Assembly (NCBI GenBank): GCA_002393945.1 | Contig: DGSO01000011.1 | Location: forward strand, 1-64,000 | Source of the DNA: Bacteroidales bacterium UBA4360 | GTDB taxonomy: Bacteria; Bacteroidota; Bacteroidia; Bacteroidales; UBA932 | DNA: 64,000 nucleotides | Reading direction: 5' to 3' | Part shown: one piece after another, positions 48,466-56,236 of the stretch | Layout of the letters: each line of letters starts with the position of its first letter | Numbering within the stretch: the stretch's first letter is position 1 | Made by a program: the position numbers and the translations under genes | The notes under the pieces: generated by a model | Told to the model about the DNA's origin: nothing | Database searches by the model: none | What the model saw: only the letters and a program-made list of their open reading frames with translations

Positions 48466-49719
48466 ATGGAAAGAACTTGGCGATGGTTTGGCAAGAAGGA
48501 TAAAATCACCCTTGCCATGCTCAGGCAAATCGGGGTGGAAGGAATTGTCACCGCCCTTCACGACGTCCCCCTGGGGCAGGTCTGGACACGGGAAAAAATC
48601 CGTGAACTCAGAGAGTACATCGAAAGCTACGGCATGCGCTGGAGCGTGGTGGAAAGCCTCCCCGTTGTAGAAACCATCAAGTATGCCGGGCCGGACCGCG
48701 ACGCCCAGATAGAGGTCTACAAGGAGTCCCTCCGGAATCTCGGCCTCGAAGGCATCCACACTATTTGCTACAACTTCATGCCCGTTCTGGACTGGGCCCG
48801 CACGGACCTTGCCCATGGCAACCCCAACGGCGCCACCAACCTCTACTTCAATTATGCCGAATTCGCCTATTTCGACATATATATCCTCAAGCGCCCGGGA
48901 GCGCGTGAGGAATGGGCAGGATTCCGCTTCCCCGACGGCGTAGGCGAAGGCCGCAACGTCCTTGCAGAGGCCGATGCCCTTTCCCGCACCATGACCCCCG
49001 AAAAGGACCACAAGCTGGTAGAGAACATCGTCATAAAGACCCAGGGCTTCGTTTCCGGCAACTTCTCTGAAAACGATGAAGCACCGGTGCAGAAGTTCCG
49101 CGAATTCCTGGACTTATATAAAGGTATAGACAAGGCTCAGCTCAGGGCCAATATGAAGTACTTCCTGGAGGCGATCATGCCCACCTGCGAAGAGTACGGC
49201 ATGAACATGTGCGTCCACCCGGACGACCCGCCCATCGAAATCCTCGGCCTTCCCCGCATCGTGCGCACGGAAGAGGACATCAGGTGGTTCCTGGATGCCG
49301 TTCCCAACAAGCATAACGGGCTCACGTTCTGCGCCGGTTCCCTCAGCGCCGGAGCATACAACAACGTGGTGGAAATGGCCCGCGAATTCGCTCCTCGGAC
49401 GCATTTCGTGCACCTCCGCTCCTGCCATATCTTCCCCAACGGAGACTTCACGGAGGCCTCCCACCTTGGCGGCCGCGCAGACATAGTAGAGCTCTGCCGA
49501 ATCTTCGAGAAGGAGAATCCGGAGCTTCCCATGCGCGTAGACCACGGCATGACCTTCACCGACGCCCCCGGCGGCATCATGGACGAAAGCACCCACGGTC
49601 ACAATGCGGGATACACCCTTCTTGGCCGAATGTTCGCCATGGGGCAGGTCCAGGGCATCCTTGCCACCGTAGACCGTGAACTCGGAATCGAATACAAGCA
49701 ACCCGGTTTTTTTGATTAG
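48466..49719 (+). CDS. uxuA: Mannonate dehydratase
   Basis: The 417-residue enzyme dehydrates D-mannonate to 2-keto-3-deoxygluconate in glucuronate catabolism. Family blocks include MERTWRWFGKKDKITLAMLR, GVEGIVTALHDVPLGQVW, YNFMPVLDWARTDL, CVHPDDPPIEILGLPRIVRT (metal-binding His/Cys region), THFVHLRSCHIFPNGDFTEA and MRVDHGMTFTDAPGG. The length is standard (about 390-400 with a short insertion). A well-spaced promoter precedes it. uxuB follows after one base. Confidence 0.96.
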   Translation: MERTWRWFGKKDKITLAMLRQIGVEGIVTALHDVPLGQVWTREKIRELREYIESYGMRWSVVESLPVVETIKYAGPDRDAQIEVYKESLRNLGLEGIHTICYNFMPVLDWARTDLAHGNPNGATNLYFNYAEFAYFDIYILKRPGAREEWAGFRFPDGVGEGRNVLAEADALSRTMTPEKDHKLVENIVIKTQGFVSGNFSENDEAPVQKFREFLDLYKGIDKAQLRANMKYFLEAIMPTCEEYGMNMCVHPDDPPIEILGLPRIVRTEEDIRWFLDAVPNKHNGLTFCAGSLSAGAYNNVVEMAREFAPRTHFVHLRSCHIFPNGDFTEASHLGGRADIVELCRIFEKENPELPMRVDHGMTFTDAPGGIMDESTHGHNAGYTLLGRMFAMGQVQGILATVDRELGIEYKQPGFFD

Positions 49720-49720
49720 C

Positions 49721-51307
49721 ATGAAACTTACAGATATCCTGAGCAGTTCGTTCAACGCTGCCGAGTGGGAAGCCAAAGGCTACCAGGTCCCCAAGTTTGA
49801 CATAAACGCAGTCCGTGAGAAAACGGCCAAGCAGCCCGCCTGGGTGCATTTTGGCGGCGGAAATATCTTCCGCGCCTTCCCGGCCGCCCTCCTGAACGAC
49901 GCCCTTAACACCGGGGAGTACGACCGCGGCGTCATCGTGGCCGAATCCTTCGACTTCGAGGTTATCGACAAGGCTTATCGGCCCTATGGAAACCTCTCCC
50001 TGTGCGTGAACCTCTGCTCCGACGGCAGCATCGAGAAAAAGGTCATCGCCTCCGTCACAGAGGCCCTCAAGGCCGATCCCCAATTCCCCGACTGGGACCG
50101 CCTCAAGGAGATTTTCCGCAGCCCGTCCCTCCAGATGATATCCTTCACCATCACGGAAAAGGGCTACGGTTTCAACGAGGCAGACCTTTCGAAAGGCATT
50201 GACGCGGCCTTCGCAATGGGCAAGGTCACGGCCCTTCTCCTGGAGCGCTACAACGCAGGGAAACTGCCCCTCACCGTCCAGTCCATGGACAACTGCTCCC
50301 ATAACGGAGACAAGGTGAAGGCCGGCGTTTTCGCCTATGCACAGCGCTGGGTGAAGGGTGGCATCGCCCCGCAGGGCTTCCTCGACTACCTTGCCGACGG
50401 CTCTCTCATCACCTTCCCCTGGTCCATGATCGACAAGATTACCCCGCGTCCGCACCAGAAGGTGAAAGAGCTCCTGGAGGCCGACGGTTTCGAAGACAAC
50501 AACTACATCGAAACCGAAAAGCACACCTTCACGGCACCCTTCGTGAATGCCGAAGAGGTCCAGTACCTGGTCATCGAGGACAATTACACCAACGGACGTC
50601 CTCCGCTCCACCTTGGCGGTGCGCTCTATACCACGCGTGAGACGGTAGACAAGGTGGAGACCATGAAGGTGACAACCTGCCTGAATCCTCTCCACACGGC
50701 AATGAGCATCTACGGATGCATGCTGGGGTATACGCTCATATCGGCAGAAATGAAGGATGAGGACCTGAGGGCCTTCATCCAGAAGATCGGCTATATTGAG
50801 GCCATGCCCGTGGTTGTAGACCCGGGAATCCTGAACCCGTATGAGTTCATCGGCGCAGTGATTAACCGCCGTCTGCCGAACCCCTTCATGCCCGACGCCC
50901 CCCAGCGCATAGCCATGGACACCTCCCAGAAGCTGCCCATCCGCTTTGGCGAAACCCTGAAGAAATATATCGCCCGCGGCCTGGACAAGTCCAACCTGGT
51001 CCTCATCCCGCTGGTGCTTGCCGGCTATGCCCGCTACCTCAAGGGCCTGGACGATAACGGAGAACCCTTCAGCCCATCACCGGATCCCATGCTTGAAGAG
51101 CTTCAGGCCATCGTGGCTCCGCTGGAACTCGGCAAGCCAAATCAGGACTGGAGCTGCCTCAAGGCCCTTTTCGGCAGGAAGGATGTCTTCGGCCTTGACC
51201 TGTACGAAGCCGGTCTGGGAGAGCAGATAGAAGGCATGGTCCGCGAACTCTACGCTGGCCCCGGTGCCGTCCGCTCCACCCTGCACAAATACGTCACCGC
51301 CAGGTAA
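49721..51307 (+). CDS. uxuB: Mannitol dehydrogenase family protein, probable fructuronate reductase
   Basis: The 528-residue NAD-dependent polyol/uronate dehydrogenase starts at 49721, one base after the uxuA stop; an earlier in-frame ATG lies inside uxuA. It contains WVHFGGGNIFRAFPAALLND (nucleotide-binding region), FTITEKGYGFNEADL, SMDNCSHNGDKV, and the catalytic segment KVTTCLNPLHTAMSIYGCML with conserved Lys, Asn and His. Coupling with uxuA makes D-fructuronate the likely substrate, yielding D-mannonate. Family members acting on mannitol look similar, so operon context decides. Confidence 0.9.
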   Translation: MKLTDILSSSFNAAEWEAKGYQVPKFDINAVREKTAKQPAWVHFGGGNIFRAFPAALLNDALNTGEYDRGVIVAESFDFEVIDKAYRPYGNLSLCVNLCSDGSIEKKVIASVTEALKADPQFPDWDRLKEIFRSPSLQMISFTITEKGYGFNEADLSKGIDAAFAMGKVTALLLERYNAGKLPLTVQSMDNCSHNGDKVKAGVFAYAQRWVKGGIAPQGFLDYLADGSLITFPWSMIDKITPRPHQKVKELLEADGFEDNNYIETEKHTFTAPFVNAEEVQYLVIEDNYTNGRPPLHLGGALYTTRETVDKVETMKVTTCLNPLHTAMSIYGCMLGYTLISAEMKDEDLRAFIQKIGYIEAMPVVVDPGILNPYEFIGAVINRRLPNPFMPDAPQRIAMDTSQKLPIRFGETLKKYIARGLDKSNLVLIPLVLAGYARYLKGLDDNGEPFSPSPDPMLEELQAIVAPLELGKPNQDWSCLKALFGRKDVFGLDLYEAGLGEQIEGMVRELYAGPGAVRSTLHKYVTAR

Positions 51308-51337
51308 AGCGCACAGTCTATAGGCAAATAATAGCCA

Positions 51338-52246
51338 CTATGCAAAAAGATACATGCAGAAGCCGATGCCGGCGAGCAGTGAGAACAGAAAGGTGGATAT
51401 CACCAGAAGCGGGAGCATGGGGTCAAGGGCGCGACCGGTACGCTGCCATACGCCTTTGAGGTGAATGATGTAAAGGGGAAGGGTGAGGACGAAGAGCCAG
51501 TGGCGCCAGTCGGGCCAGCTAAGAAGGCAGAAAACCACCATGCACACCCATCCAAGGCCGATAATGATGCTCTGATAGATCTTCGCATTGCGTTCTCCGA
51601 GCTTTATGGCCACGGTTACGCGGTTAGCGGCGTCCGTCTTCATGTCACGGATATTGTTCACGTTGAGAACACCCACGCTGAAAAAGCCGATTGCCGACCC
51701 CGGCAGCAGGAGTTTCAGGTTCATGGCTCCGCCAGAGCATACGAAATATGCTCCCATCACGGCCACAAGGCCGAAGAACAGGAACACGTAGAAATCGCCC
51801 TTGGCCCTGTATCCGTATGGATTGCGGCCCAGGGTGTATTTCATTGCTGCCATGATGGCGGCCGCTCCAAGCATCAGGACCATGATGGGCGTGAGTCCCC
51901 ACAGAGTGCCGAAGGCGCTCCAGGTCATGAGGGCGCCGTTCGCCATGCACAGGCCCACGAATATGCCGATGAGAAGCTTCATGTCGGCAATGGTCATGGC
52001 GCCGCTGTTGAGCCCGTACTGAGGGCCCTCGCGCTCTGCGGTGTCGGTTCCGCGGAGGACGTCTCCAAGCTCGTTGGAAAGGTTGGAGAGTATCTGGAGA
52101 CTCACGGTGGTGAGGACCAGAAGGACAGCGGTGAGAATGCTCACCTTGTAATCGGCAACGGAGAGAAGTATGCCAAGAAGCACGCCTCCGGTAGAAAGCG
52201 GGAGGGTGCGAAGGCGCATGGATTTAAGGGCTGCTTTTGCGTTCAT
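51338..52246 (-). CDS. menA: 1,4-dihydroxy-2-naphthoate polyprenyltransferase
   Basis: The 302-residue UbiA-family membrane enzyme joins the polyprenyl chain to dihydroxynaphthoate in menaquinone synthesis. It has about eight or nine transmembrane segments and the two Asp-rich motifs NLSNELGDVLRGTDTAEREG (about residues 55-74) and VLNVNNIRDMKTDAANRVTV (about 190-210), plus GLNSGAMTI. It begins one base after the lepA stop, so it is co-transcribed with lepA. It converges with uxuB. Confidence 0.95.
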   Translation of the reverse strand: MNAKAALKSMRLRTLPLSTGGVLLGILLSVADYKVSILTAVLLVLTTVSLQILSNLSNELGDVLRGTDTAEREGPQYGLNSGAMTIADMKLLIGIFVGLCMANGALMTWSAFGTLWGLTPIMVLMLGAAAIMAAMKYTLGRNPYGYRAKGDFYVFLFFGLVAVMGAYFVCSGGAMNLKLLLPGSAIGFFSVGVLNVNNIRDMKTDAANRVTVAIKLGERNAKIYQSIIIGLGWVCMVVFCLLSWPDWRHWLFVLTLPLYIIHLKGVWQRTGRALDPMLPLLVISTFLFSLLAGIGFCMYLFA

Positions 52247-52247
52247 G

Positions 52248-54035
52248 TCAGTCCAGTTTGAGAACGGCCATGAATGCGCTCTGGGGGACCTGGACGGTGC
52301 CTATCTGGCGCATGCGTTTCTTGCCTTCCTTCTGTTTTTCAAGGAGTTTGCGCTTACGGGTGACGTCGCCGCCGTAGCACTTGGCGGTAACGTCCTTGCG
52401 CACCTGGCGCACGGTTTCGCGGGCTATGATCTTTGCGCCGATTGCCGCCTGAACCGCGATGTCGAACTGCTGGCGGGGGATGAGCTCCTTGAGCTTGAGG
52501 CAGATCTTCCGGCCGAAGTCGTAGGCATGGTCCTCGTGGATGAGGGTGGAGAGGGCATCGGCAGGGTCACCGTTAAGGAGGATGTCCAGCTTCACCAGGC
52601 GGGCGGGGCGGAAGTCCGTGATGTGGTAGTCGAAGGACGCATAGCCCTTGGAGATGGACTTCAATTTGTCGTAGAAGTCGAAGACCACCTCTGAAAGGGG
52701 CAGGTCGTAATTCAGTTCCACGCGGTCCGTCGTGATGTAATGCTGGCCGATGAGAGTTCCCCTCTTGTCCATGCAAAGCTTCATGATGGGACCGTAGAAA
52801 TCGCTCTTGGTGATTATCTGGGCACGGATATAAGGCTCTTCGATGTGGTCGATGATGGTTGCCGCCGGAAGTCCGGAAGGATTGTGGACGTCTACGACAT
52901 CGCCCTTTGTGGTATATACCTTATAGGATACGTTGGGAACGGTGGTAATCACGTCCATGTTGAACTCGCGGAAGAGGCGCTCCTGCACTATTTCCAGGTG
53001 CAGAAGACCCAGGAAACCGCAGCGGAAACCGAATCCGAGGGCCAGGGAGCTTTCCGGTTCGTAGGTGAAGGAGGCGTCGTTCAGCTGGAACTTTTCCAGC
53101 GTGGCGCGAAGCTCCTCGAACTTGGAGGCGTCAACGGGGTACAGGCCGGCGAAAACCATCGGCTTAACTTCTTCAAAACCCGCGATGGCCTCCTTGCAGG
53201 GCCTTTCCACGTGGGTGATGGTGTCGCCCACCTTTACCTCCACGGCGGCCTTGATGCCGGTGATGATGTAACCCACGTCTCCGGCACGCACCTCCCCGGT
53301 AGGGTTCAGCTTGAGTTTAAGATTGCCGATTTCCTCGGCCTCGTACTCGTTCCCGGTTGCAAAGAACTTGACCTTGTCTCCGGTGCGGATACAGCCGTTG
53401 ATGACCTTGAAGTATGCTATGATGCCGCGAAACTGGTTGAAGACTGAGTCGAAGATGAGCGCCTGAAGCGGGGCCTCGGGGTCTCCCTTGGGAGCCGGAA
53501 CCCTGTCTACAATAGCGTCCAGGACCGCCTGCACGCCTTCTCCGGTACGTGCACTCACGCGAAGGACATCCTCCGGCTCGCAGCCAAGAAGGTCGCACAC
53601 CTGCTCTTCCACCACCTCCGGCTGGGCACTGTCCATGTCGATCTTGTTAAGCACCGGAATAATCTCCAGCGAGTGGTCTATAGCCTGATATAGGTTGGAA
53701 ATGGTCTGGGCCTGAATGCCCTGGGAAGCATCCACAACAAGGAGCGCGCCCTCGCAGGAAGCGATGGAGCGTGAAACCTCATAGGAAAAGTCTACGTGGC
53801 CGGGAGTGTCGATAAGGTTAAGGCGATAGGTTTCACCGCCTCGCACATAATCCATCTGGATTGCGTGGCTCTTGATGGTGATGCCCTTTTCGCGCTCGAG
53901 GTCCATGTCGTCCAGGACCTGATTCTCCATTTCACGTGCGCTCAGCGTCTGGGTAAGTTCCAGGAGCCTGTCGGCCAGCGTGGATTTACCGTGGTCTATA
54001 TGCGCAATAATGCAAAAGTTGCGGATGTTCTTCAT
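52248..54035 (-). CDS. lepA: Elongation factor 4 (translational GTPase LepA)
   Basis: The 595-residue GTPase binds ribosomes and aids initiation/elongation. The start at 54035 gives MKNIRNFCIIAHIDHGKSTL with the P-loop; an upstream in-frame Met is not family-like. G motifs are present (DTPGHVDFSYEVSRSIASCE; PVLNKIDMDSAQ). LepA-specific blocks follow (FEEVKPMVFAGLYPVDASKF, GFRCGFLGLLHLEIVQERL). The C-terminal domain includes KMRQIG-type and ECYGGD-like (AKCYGGDVTRKRKLLEKQKE) sequences. The -7 box is 7 bases from the ATG, so the mRNA is probably leaderless. Confidence 0.97.
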   Translation of the reverse strand: MKNIRNFCIIAHIDHGKSTLADRLLELTQTLSAREMENQVLDDMDLEREKGITIKSHAIQMDYVRGGETYRLNLIDTPGHVDFSYEVSRSIASCEGALLVVDASQGIQAQTISNLYQAIDHSLEIIPVLNKIDMDSAQPEVVEEQVCDLLGCEPEDVLRVSARTGEGVQAVLDAIVDRVPAPKGDPEAPLQALIFDSVFNQFRGIIAYFKVINGCIRTGDKVKFFATGNEYEAEEIGNLKLKLNPTGEVRAGDVGYIITGIKAAVEVKVGDTITHVERPCKEAIAGFEEVKPMVFAGLYPVDASKFEELRATLEKFQLNDASFTYEPESSLALGFGFRCGFLGLLHLEIVQERLFREFNMDVITTVPNVSYKVYTTKGDVVDVHNPSGLPAATIIDHIEEPYIRAQIITKSDFYGPIMKLCMDKRGTLIGQHYITTDRVELNYDLPLSEVVFDFYDKLKSISKGYASFDYHITDFRPARLVKLDILLNGDPADALSTLIHEDHAYDFGRKICLKLKELIPRQQFDIAVQAAIGAKIIARETVRQVRKDVTAKCYGGDVTRKRKLLEKQKEGKKRMRQIGTVQVPQSAFMAVLKLD

Positions 54036-54041
54036 AGCCTG

Positions 54042-54049
54042 CAAAGATA
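54042..54049 (-). promoter_or_regulatory. -7 box of lepA-menA
   Basis: The minus strand reads TATCTTTG, an exact consensus ending 6 bases before the lepA ATG. Confidence 0.6.
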
Positions 54050-54082
54050 CGAAAAAAACCGCAATATCCCCCGCCAACGTCG

Positions 54083-54107
54083 GCATCGACAAAATCGGCC
54101 CGAAACG
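54083..54107. repeat. Single copy of the GCATCGACAAAATCGGCC repeat
   Basis: GCATCGACAAAATCGGCC (54083-54100) and the following bases match the palindromic unit at 37031-37062 over 17-18 bases. It lies between rimM and lepA. Confidence 0.65.
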
Positions 54108-54123
54108 TGGCCGTGGGGGGTGG

Positions 54124-54600
54124 TTACAGGAGGCCTGCGGGGATGCGGAGGGTGAGGGTGAGGGTGGCGTCGTCCATGGCGAGGATGAGGTCGTCGTGGA
54201 GGGGGAGGAGGCGTTCGCCGTCGGCGGTGTCTACGTAGATGCAGAGGTTGCCGGGAATGTCCTCATAGGCGGTGATTGTGCCGATTTGGCTGCCGTCTTC
54301 TCCCAGGACTTTCCAGCCGGTGAGGTCTTCTTCCTCTTCGTCTTCGAAATAATCGGCAAACACGTCGCGGCCGGCGAGCTCGTCGGCATCCTTGAGGGAG
54401 TGGACGCCTGTCAAACGCACCAGGGCACGGGAGGTGCCCCTTTGATTGAAAGATTCAAAATAAAATGGAACCGGCAGTCCATCGAAATAGATGTATACCG
54501 GTTCCTCTGTGTCGATATCCTCCGGGCCCACTTCGAGGAAACTCATGAGAAGTTCCCCGTCGGTCCCGTTGGATTTCAATACCTGCGCTACCTTGAGCAT
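54124..54600 (-). CDS. rimM: Ribosome maturation factor RimM
   Basis: The 158-residue protein helps 30S assembly by binding S19 and 16S rRNA. The N-terminal barrel has VAQVLKSNGTDGELLMSFLE and YIYFDGLPVPFYFESFNQRG, with LVRLTGVHSLKDADELAGRD. The C-terminal PRC barrel has GWKVLGEDGSQIGTITAYED and ERLLPLHDDLILAMD. It begins at the last base of the rpsP stop (TAATG), as in the usual rpsP-rimM pairing. Confidence 0.94.
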   Translation of the reverse strand: MLKVAQVLKSNGTDGELLMSFLEVGPEDIDTEEPVYIYFDGLPVPFYFESFNQRGTSRALVRLTGVHSLKDADELAGRDVFADYFEDEEEEDLTGWKVLGEDGSQIGTITAYEDIPGNLCIYVDTADGERLLPLHDDLILAMDDATLTLTLRIPAGLL

Positions 54601-55133
54601 TATTCTGCTGCGGGTGCTTCTTCTGCAGGTTCTGCAGCGGCTGCTGCAGCTTCTTCGGCGGCCTTGGCTTCTGCCTCTGCCTTCTTGGCGGCGATAGCCT
54701 TTGCACGGGCCTCGTTGACCTCAACTTCGTGAGCCTTTGCAGCCTTGGCGGCGGCGATGGTCTCATTCTTGATGCCGGTCTTCTTGGCGGCGATCTTTTC
54801 GTCCCTCTGGGCCTTCCAAGCAGCGAACTTGGCGTCGGCCTGAGCCTCGGTGAGAGCACCCTTTGCTACACCCTCTGCGAGGTGCTTGCGAAGGAGGACA
54901 CCCTCATAGGAGAGGATGCGACGGGTTACCAGTGTGGGCTGGGCACCAACTTTGAGCCATGCAAGAGCCCTCTCTGCATTGAGGACGATGGTTGCAGGGT
55001 TAGTGTTGGGGTTGTAGGAGCCAAGCAGCTCGATGAATTTTCCGTCACGCGGTGAACGGGAGTCGGCCACTACAATGTGGAAGAATGCGAAATTCTTCTT
55101 ACCGTGGCGCTGAAGTCTGATTTTAACAGCCAT
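54600..55133 (-). CDS. rpsP: 30S ribosomal protein S16 with long C-terminal tail
   Basis: The 177-residue protein has an S16 core in the first 80 residues (MAVKIRLQRHGKKNFAFFHI, DSRSPRDGKFIELLGSYNPN, ERALAWLKVGAQPT). The remaining ~95 residues are an Ala/Lys/Glu-rich helical tail ending AEEAAAAAAEPAEEAPAAE. The tail is roughly as long as the core and is a known feature of Bacteroidota S16. A promoter with both elements correctly spaced is at 55187-55217. Confidence 0.96.
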   Translation of the reverse strand: MAVKIRLQRHGKKNFAFFHIVVADSRSPRDGKFIELLGSYNPNTNPATIVLNAERALAWLKVGAQPTLVTRRILSYEGVLLRKHLAEGVAKGALTEAQADAKFAAWKAQRDEKIAAKKTGIKNETIAAAKAAKAHEVEVNEARAKAIAAKKAEAEAKAAEEAAAAAAEPAEEAPAAE

Positions 55134-55186
55134 TGTAAATCTGTTTTAAATTAATAATGCGTATTCCTCCAACTCGTGGGGGACTG

Positions 55187-55217
55187 CAAAGGTACGAAGA
55201 AATAAAAAAATCTCAAA
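55187..55217 (-). promoter_or_regulatory. Promoter of rpsP-rimM
   Basis: On the minus strand TTTG (55214-55217), a 19-base spacer and TACCTTTG (55187-55194) form a full Bacteroidota promoter. It lies 53 bases before the rpsP ATG and overlaps the divergent tRNA promoter region. Confidence 0.7.
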
Positions 55218-55222
55218 AAAAT

Positions 55223-55253
55223 TTTGCTATTTTCAAAAACTGGCGTATCTTTG
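55223..55253 (+). promoter_or_regulatory. Promoter of tRNA-Leu
   Basis: TTTG (55223-55226), a 19-base spacer and TATCTTTG (55246-55253): both elements and the spacing are ideal. The tRNA begins at 55270. Confidence 0.75.
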
Positions 55254-55269
55254 CAATCCCAAAGCAGCT

Positions 55270-55352
55270 GCGGATGTGGTGAAATGGTAGACACGCTACT
55301 TTGAGGGGGTAGTGGGCGTTGGCCCGTGTGAGTTCGACTCTCACCATCCGCA
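55270..55352 (+). tRNA. tRNA-Leu (anticodon GAG)
   Basis: The gene has an 83-nt class II cloverleaf. The acceptor GCGGATG pairs with CATCCGC (55345-55351), with discriminator A. The D-arm contains the TGGTAGACAC consensus. The anticodon stem-loop CTACTTTGAGGGGGTAG has anticodon GAG. A long variable arm and the T-arm GTTCGA follow. No CCA is encoded. Confidence 0.96.
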
Positions 55353-55353
55353 C

Positions 55354-55387
55354 AAAAAAAGGAGCTTCATTCGAGGCTCCTTTTTTT
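55354..55387 (+). terminator. Terminator of tRNA-Leu
   Basis: A GGAGC/GCTCC stem extended by A/T pairing with seven T at 55381-55387 lies two bases past the tRNA. Confidence 0.8.
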
Positions 55388-55446
55388 CGTATTGTAAAAC
55401 CCCTATTCCGGGGTGCGAAATGGAGATTTGTCTATATTTCCGGACG

Positions 55447-56100
55447 TCAGATGATGAGCCCGTCGCGCATGGTGAGGGCCCTGTCGCACTGGGCTGCCAG
55501 GCCTTCGTCGTGGGTGACTATGACGATGGTCTGCCCAAGGGTGTCCCGCAGGCGGAAGAAGAGGGAATGGATGTCCTCCTTGGTGCGGGAATCGAGGTTG
55601 CCGGAGGGTTCATCGGCAAAGAGGATGGAGGGGGACTGGACGATGGCACGGGCAATGGCGACGCGCTGCTGCTCGCCTCCGGAAAGCTCCGACGGCTTGT
55701 GGGACGCCCTGCCGGAAAGCCCCACCTCTTCCAGGAGGTTCAGCGCCCTTTCCTTCGCCTGTGATGCCGATGCCCCACCAATCAGCGCCGGCACCATGAC
55801 GTTCTCCAGCGCCGTGAATTCCGGCAGCAGGTGATGTGCCTGGAACACGAAGCCGATCTTCCTGTTCCTGAATGCCGAAAGCGCCCTGGAACTCATTCCA
55901 AGCGGATTCTCCCCGTCTATCACCAGCGTTCCGGCATCCGGCGTGGACAGCGTTCCCAGTATCTGCAGAAGCGTGGATTTCCCCGCCCCCGACGCCCCCA
56001 CGACAGCCACCACTTCTCCCTTTGATACTTCAACGTCAACGCCCTTCAGCACCTCAAGCGTGCCGAAGCTTTTCCTTATTCCCTGTGCTTTGATAATCAT
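55447..56100 (-). CDS. ABC transporter ATP-binding protein, LolD/MacB type
   Basis: The 217-residue ATPase has Walker A (VVGASGAGKSTLLQILGTL, residues 35-42 core), Q-loop (KIGFVFQAHHLLPEFTALEN), signature SELSGGEQQRVAIARAIVQS and Walker B ILFADEPSGNLD followed by the H-loop IVIVTHDE. The AHHLLPEFTALENV stretch and length are characteristic of LolD, which powers lipoprotein release to the outer membrane. No permease partner is adjacent: the flanking genes are a tRNA and a BACON lipoprotein. Specificity is therefore inferred. Confidence 0.9.
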   Translation of the reverse strand: MIIKAQGIRKSFGTLEVLKGVDVEVSKGEVVAVVGASGAGKSTLLQILGTLSTPDAGTLVIDGENPLGMSSRALSAFRNRKIGFVFQAHHLLPEFTALENVMVPALIGGASASQAKERALNLLEEVGLSGRASHKPSELSGGEQQRVAIARAIVQSPSILFADEPSGNLDSRTKEDIHSLFFRLRDTLGQTIVIVTHDEGLAAQCDRALTMRDGLII

Positions 56101-56186
56101 GTTGCAAAATTAAAAAAAACATAGACAAATCTCTATAACAGCAGTATTTTTTATTATGTGATAGCGGAAGTATTGATATTTTTTCT

Positions 56187-56194
56187 TATTTTTG
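56187..56194 (+). promoter_or_regulatory. -7 box of the BACON-fimbrillin operon
   Basis: TATTTTTG is an exact consensus, 42 bases before the ATG at 56237. Confidence 0.45.
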
Positions 56195-56236
56195 TTCCAG
56201 ACCACAACCTGTTAAATATCAATAACTCAGCTCAAT

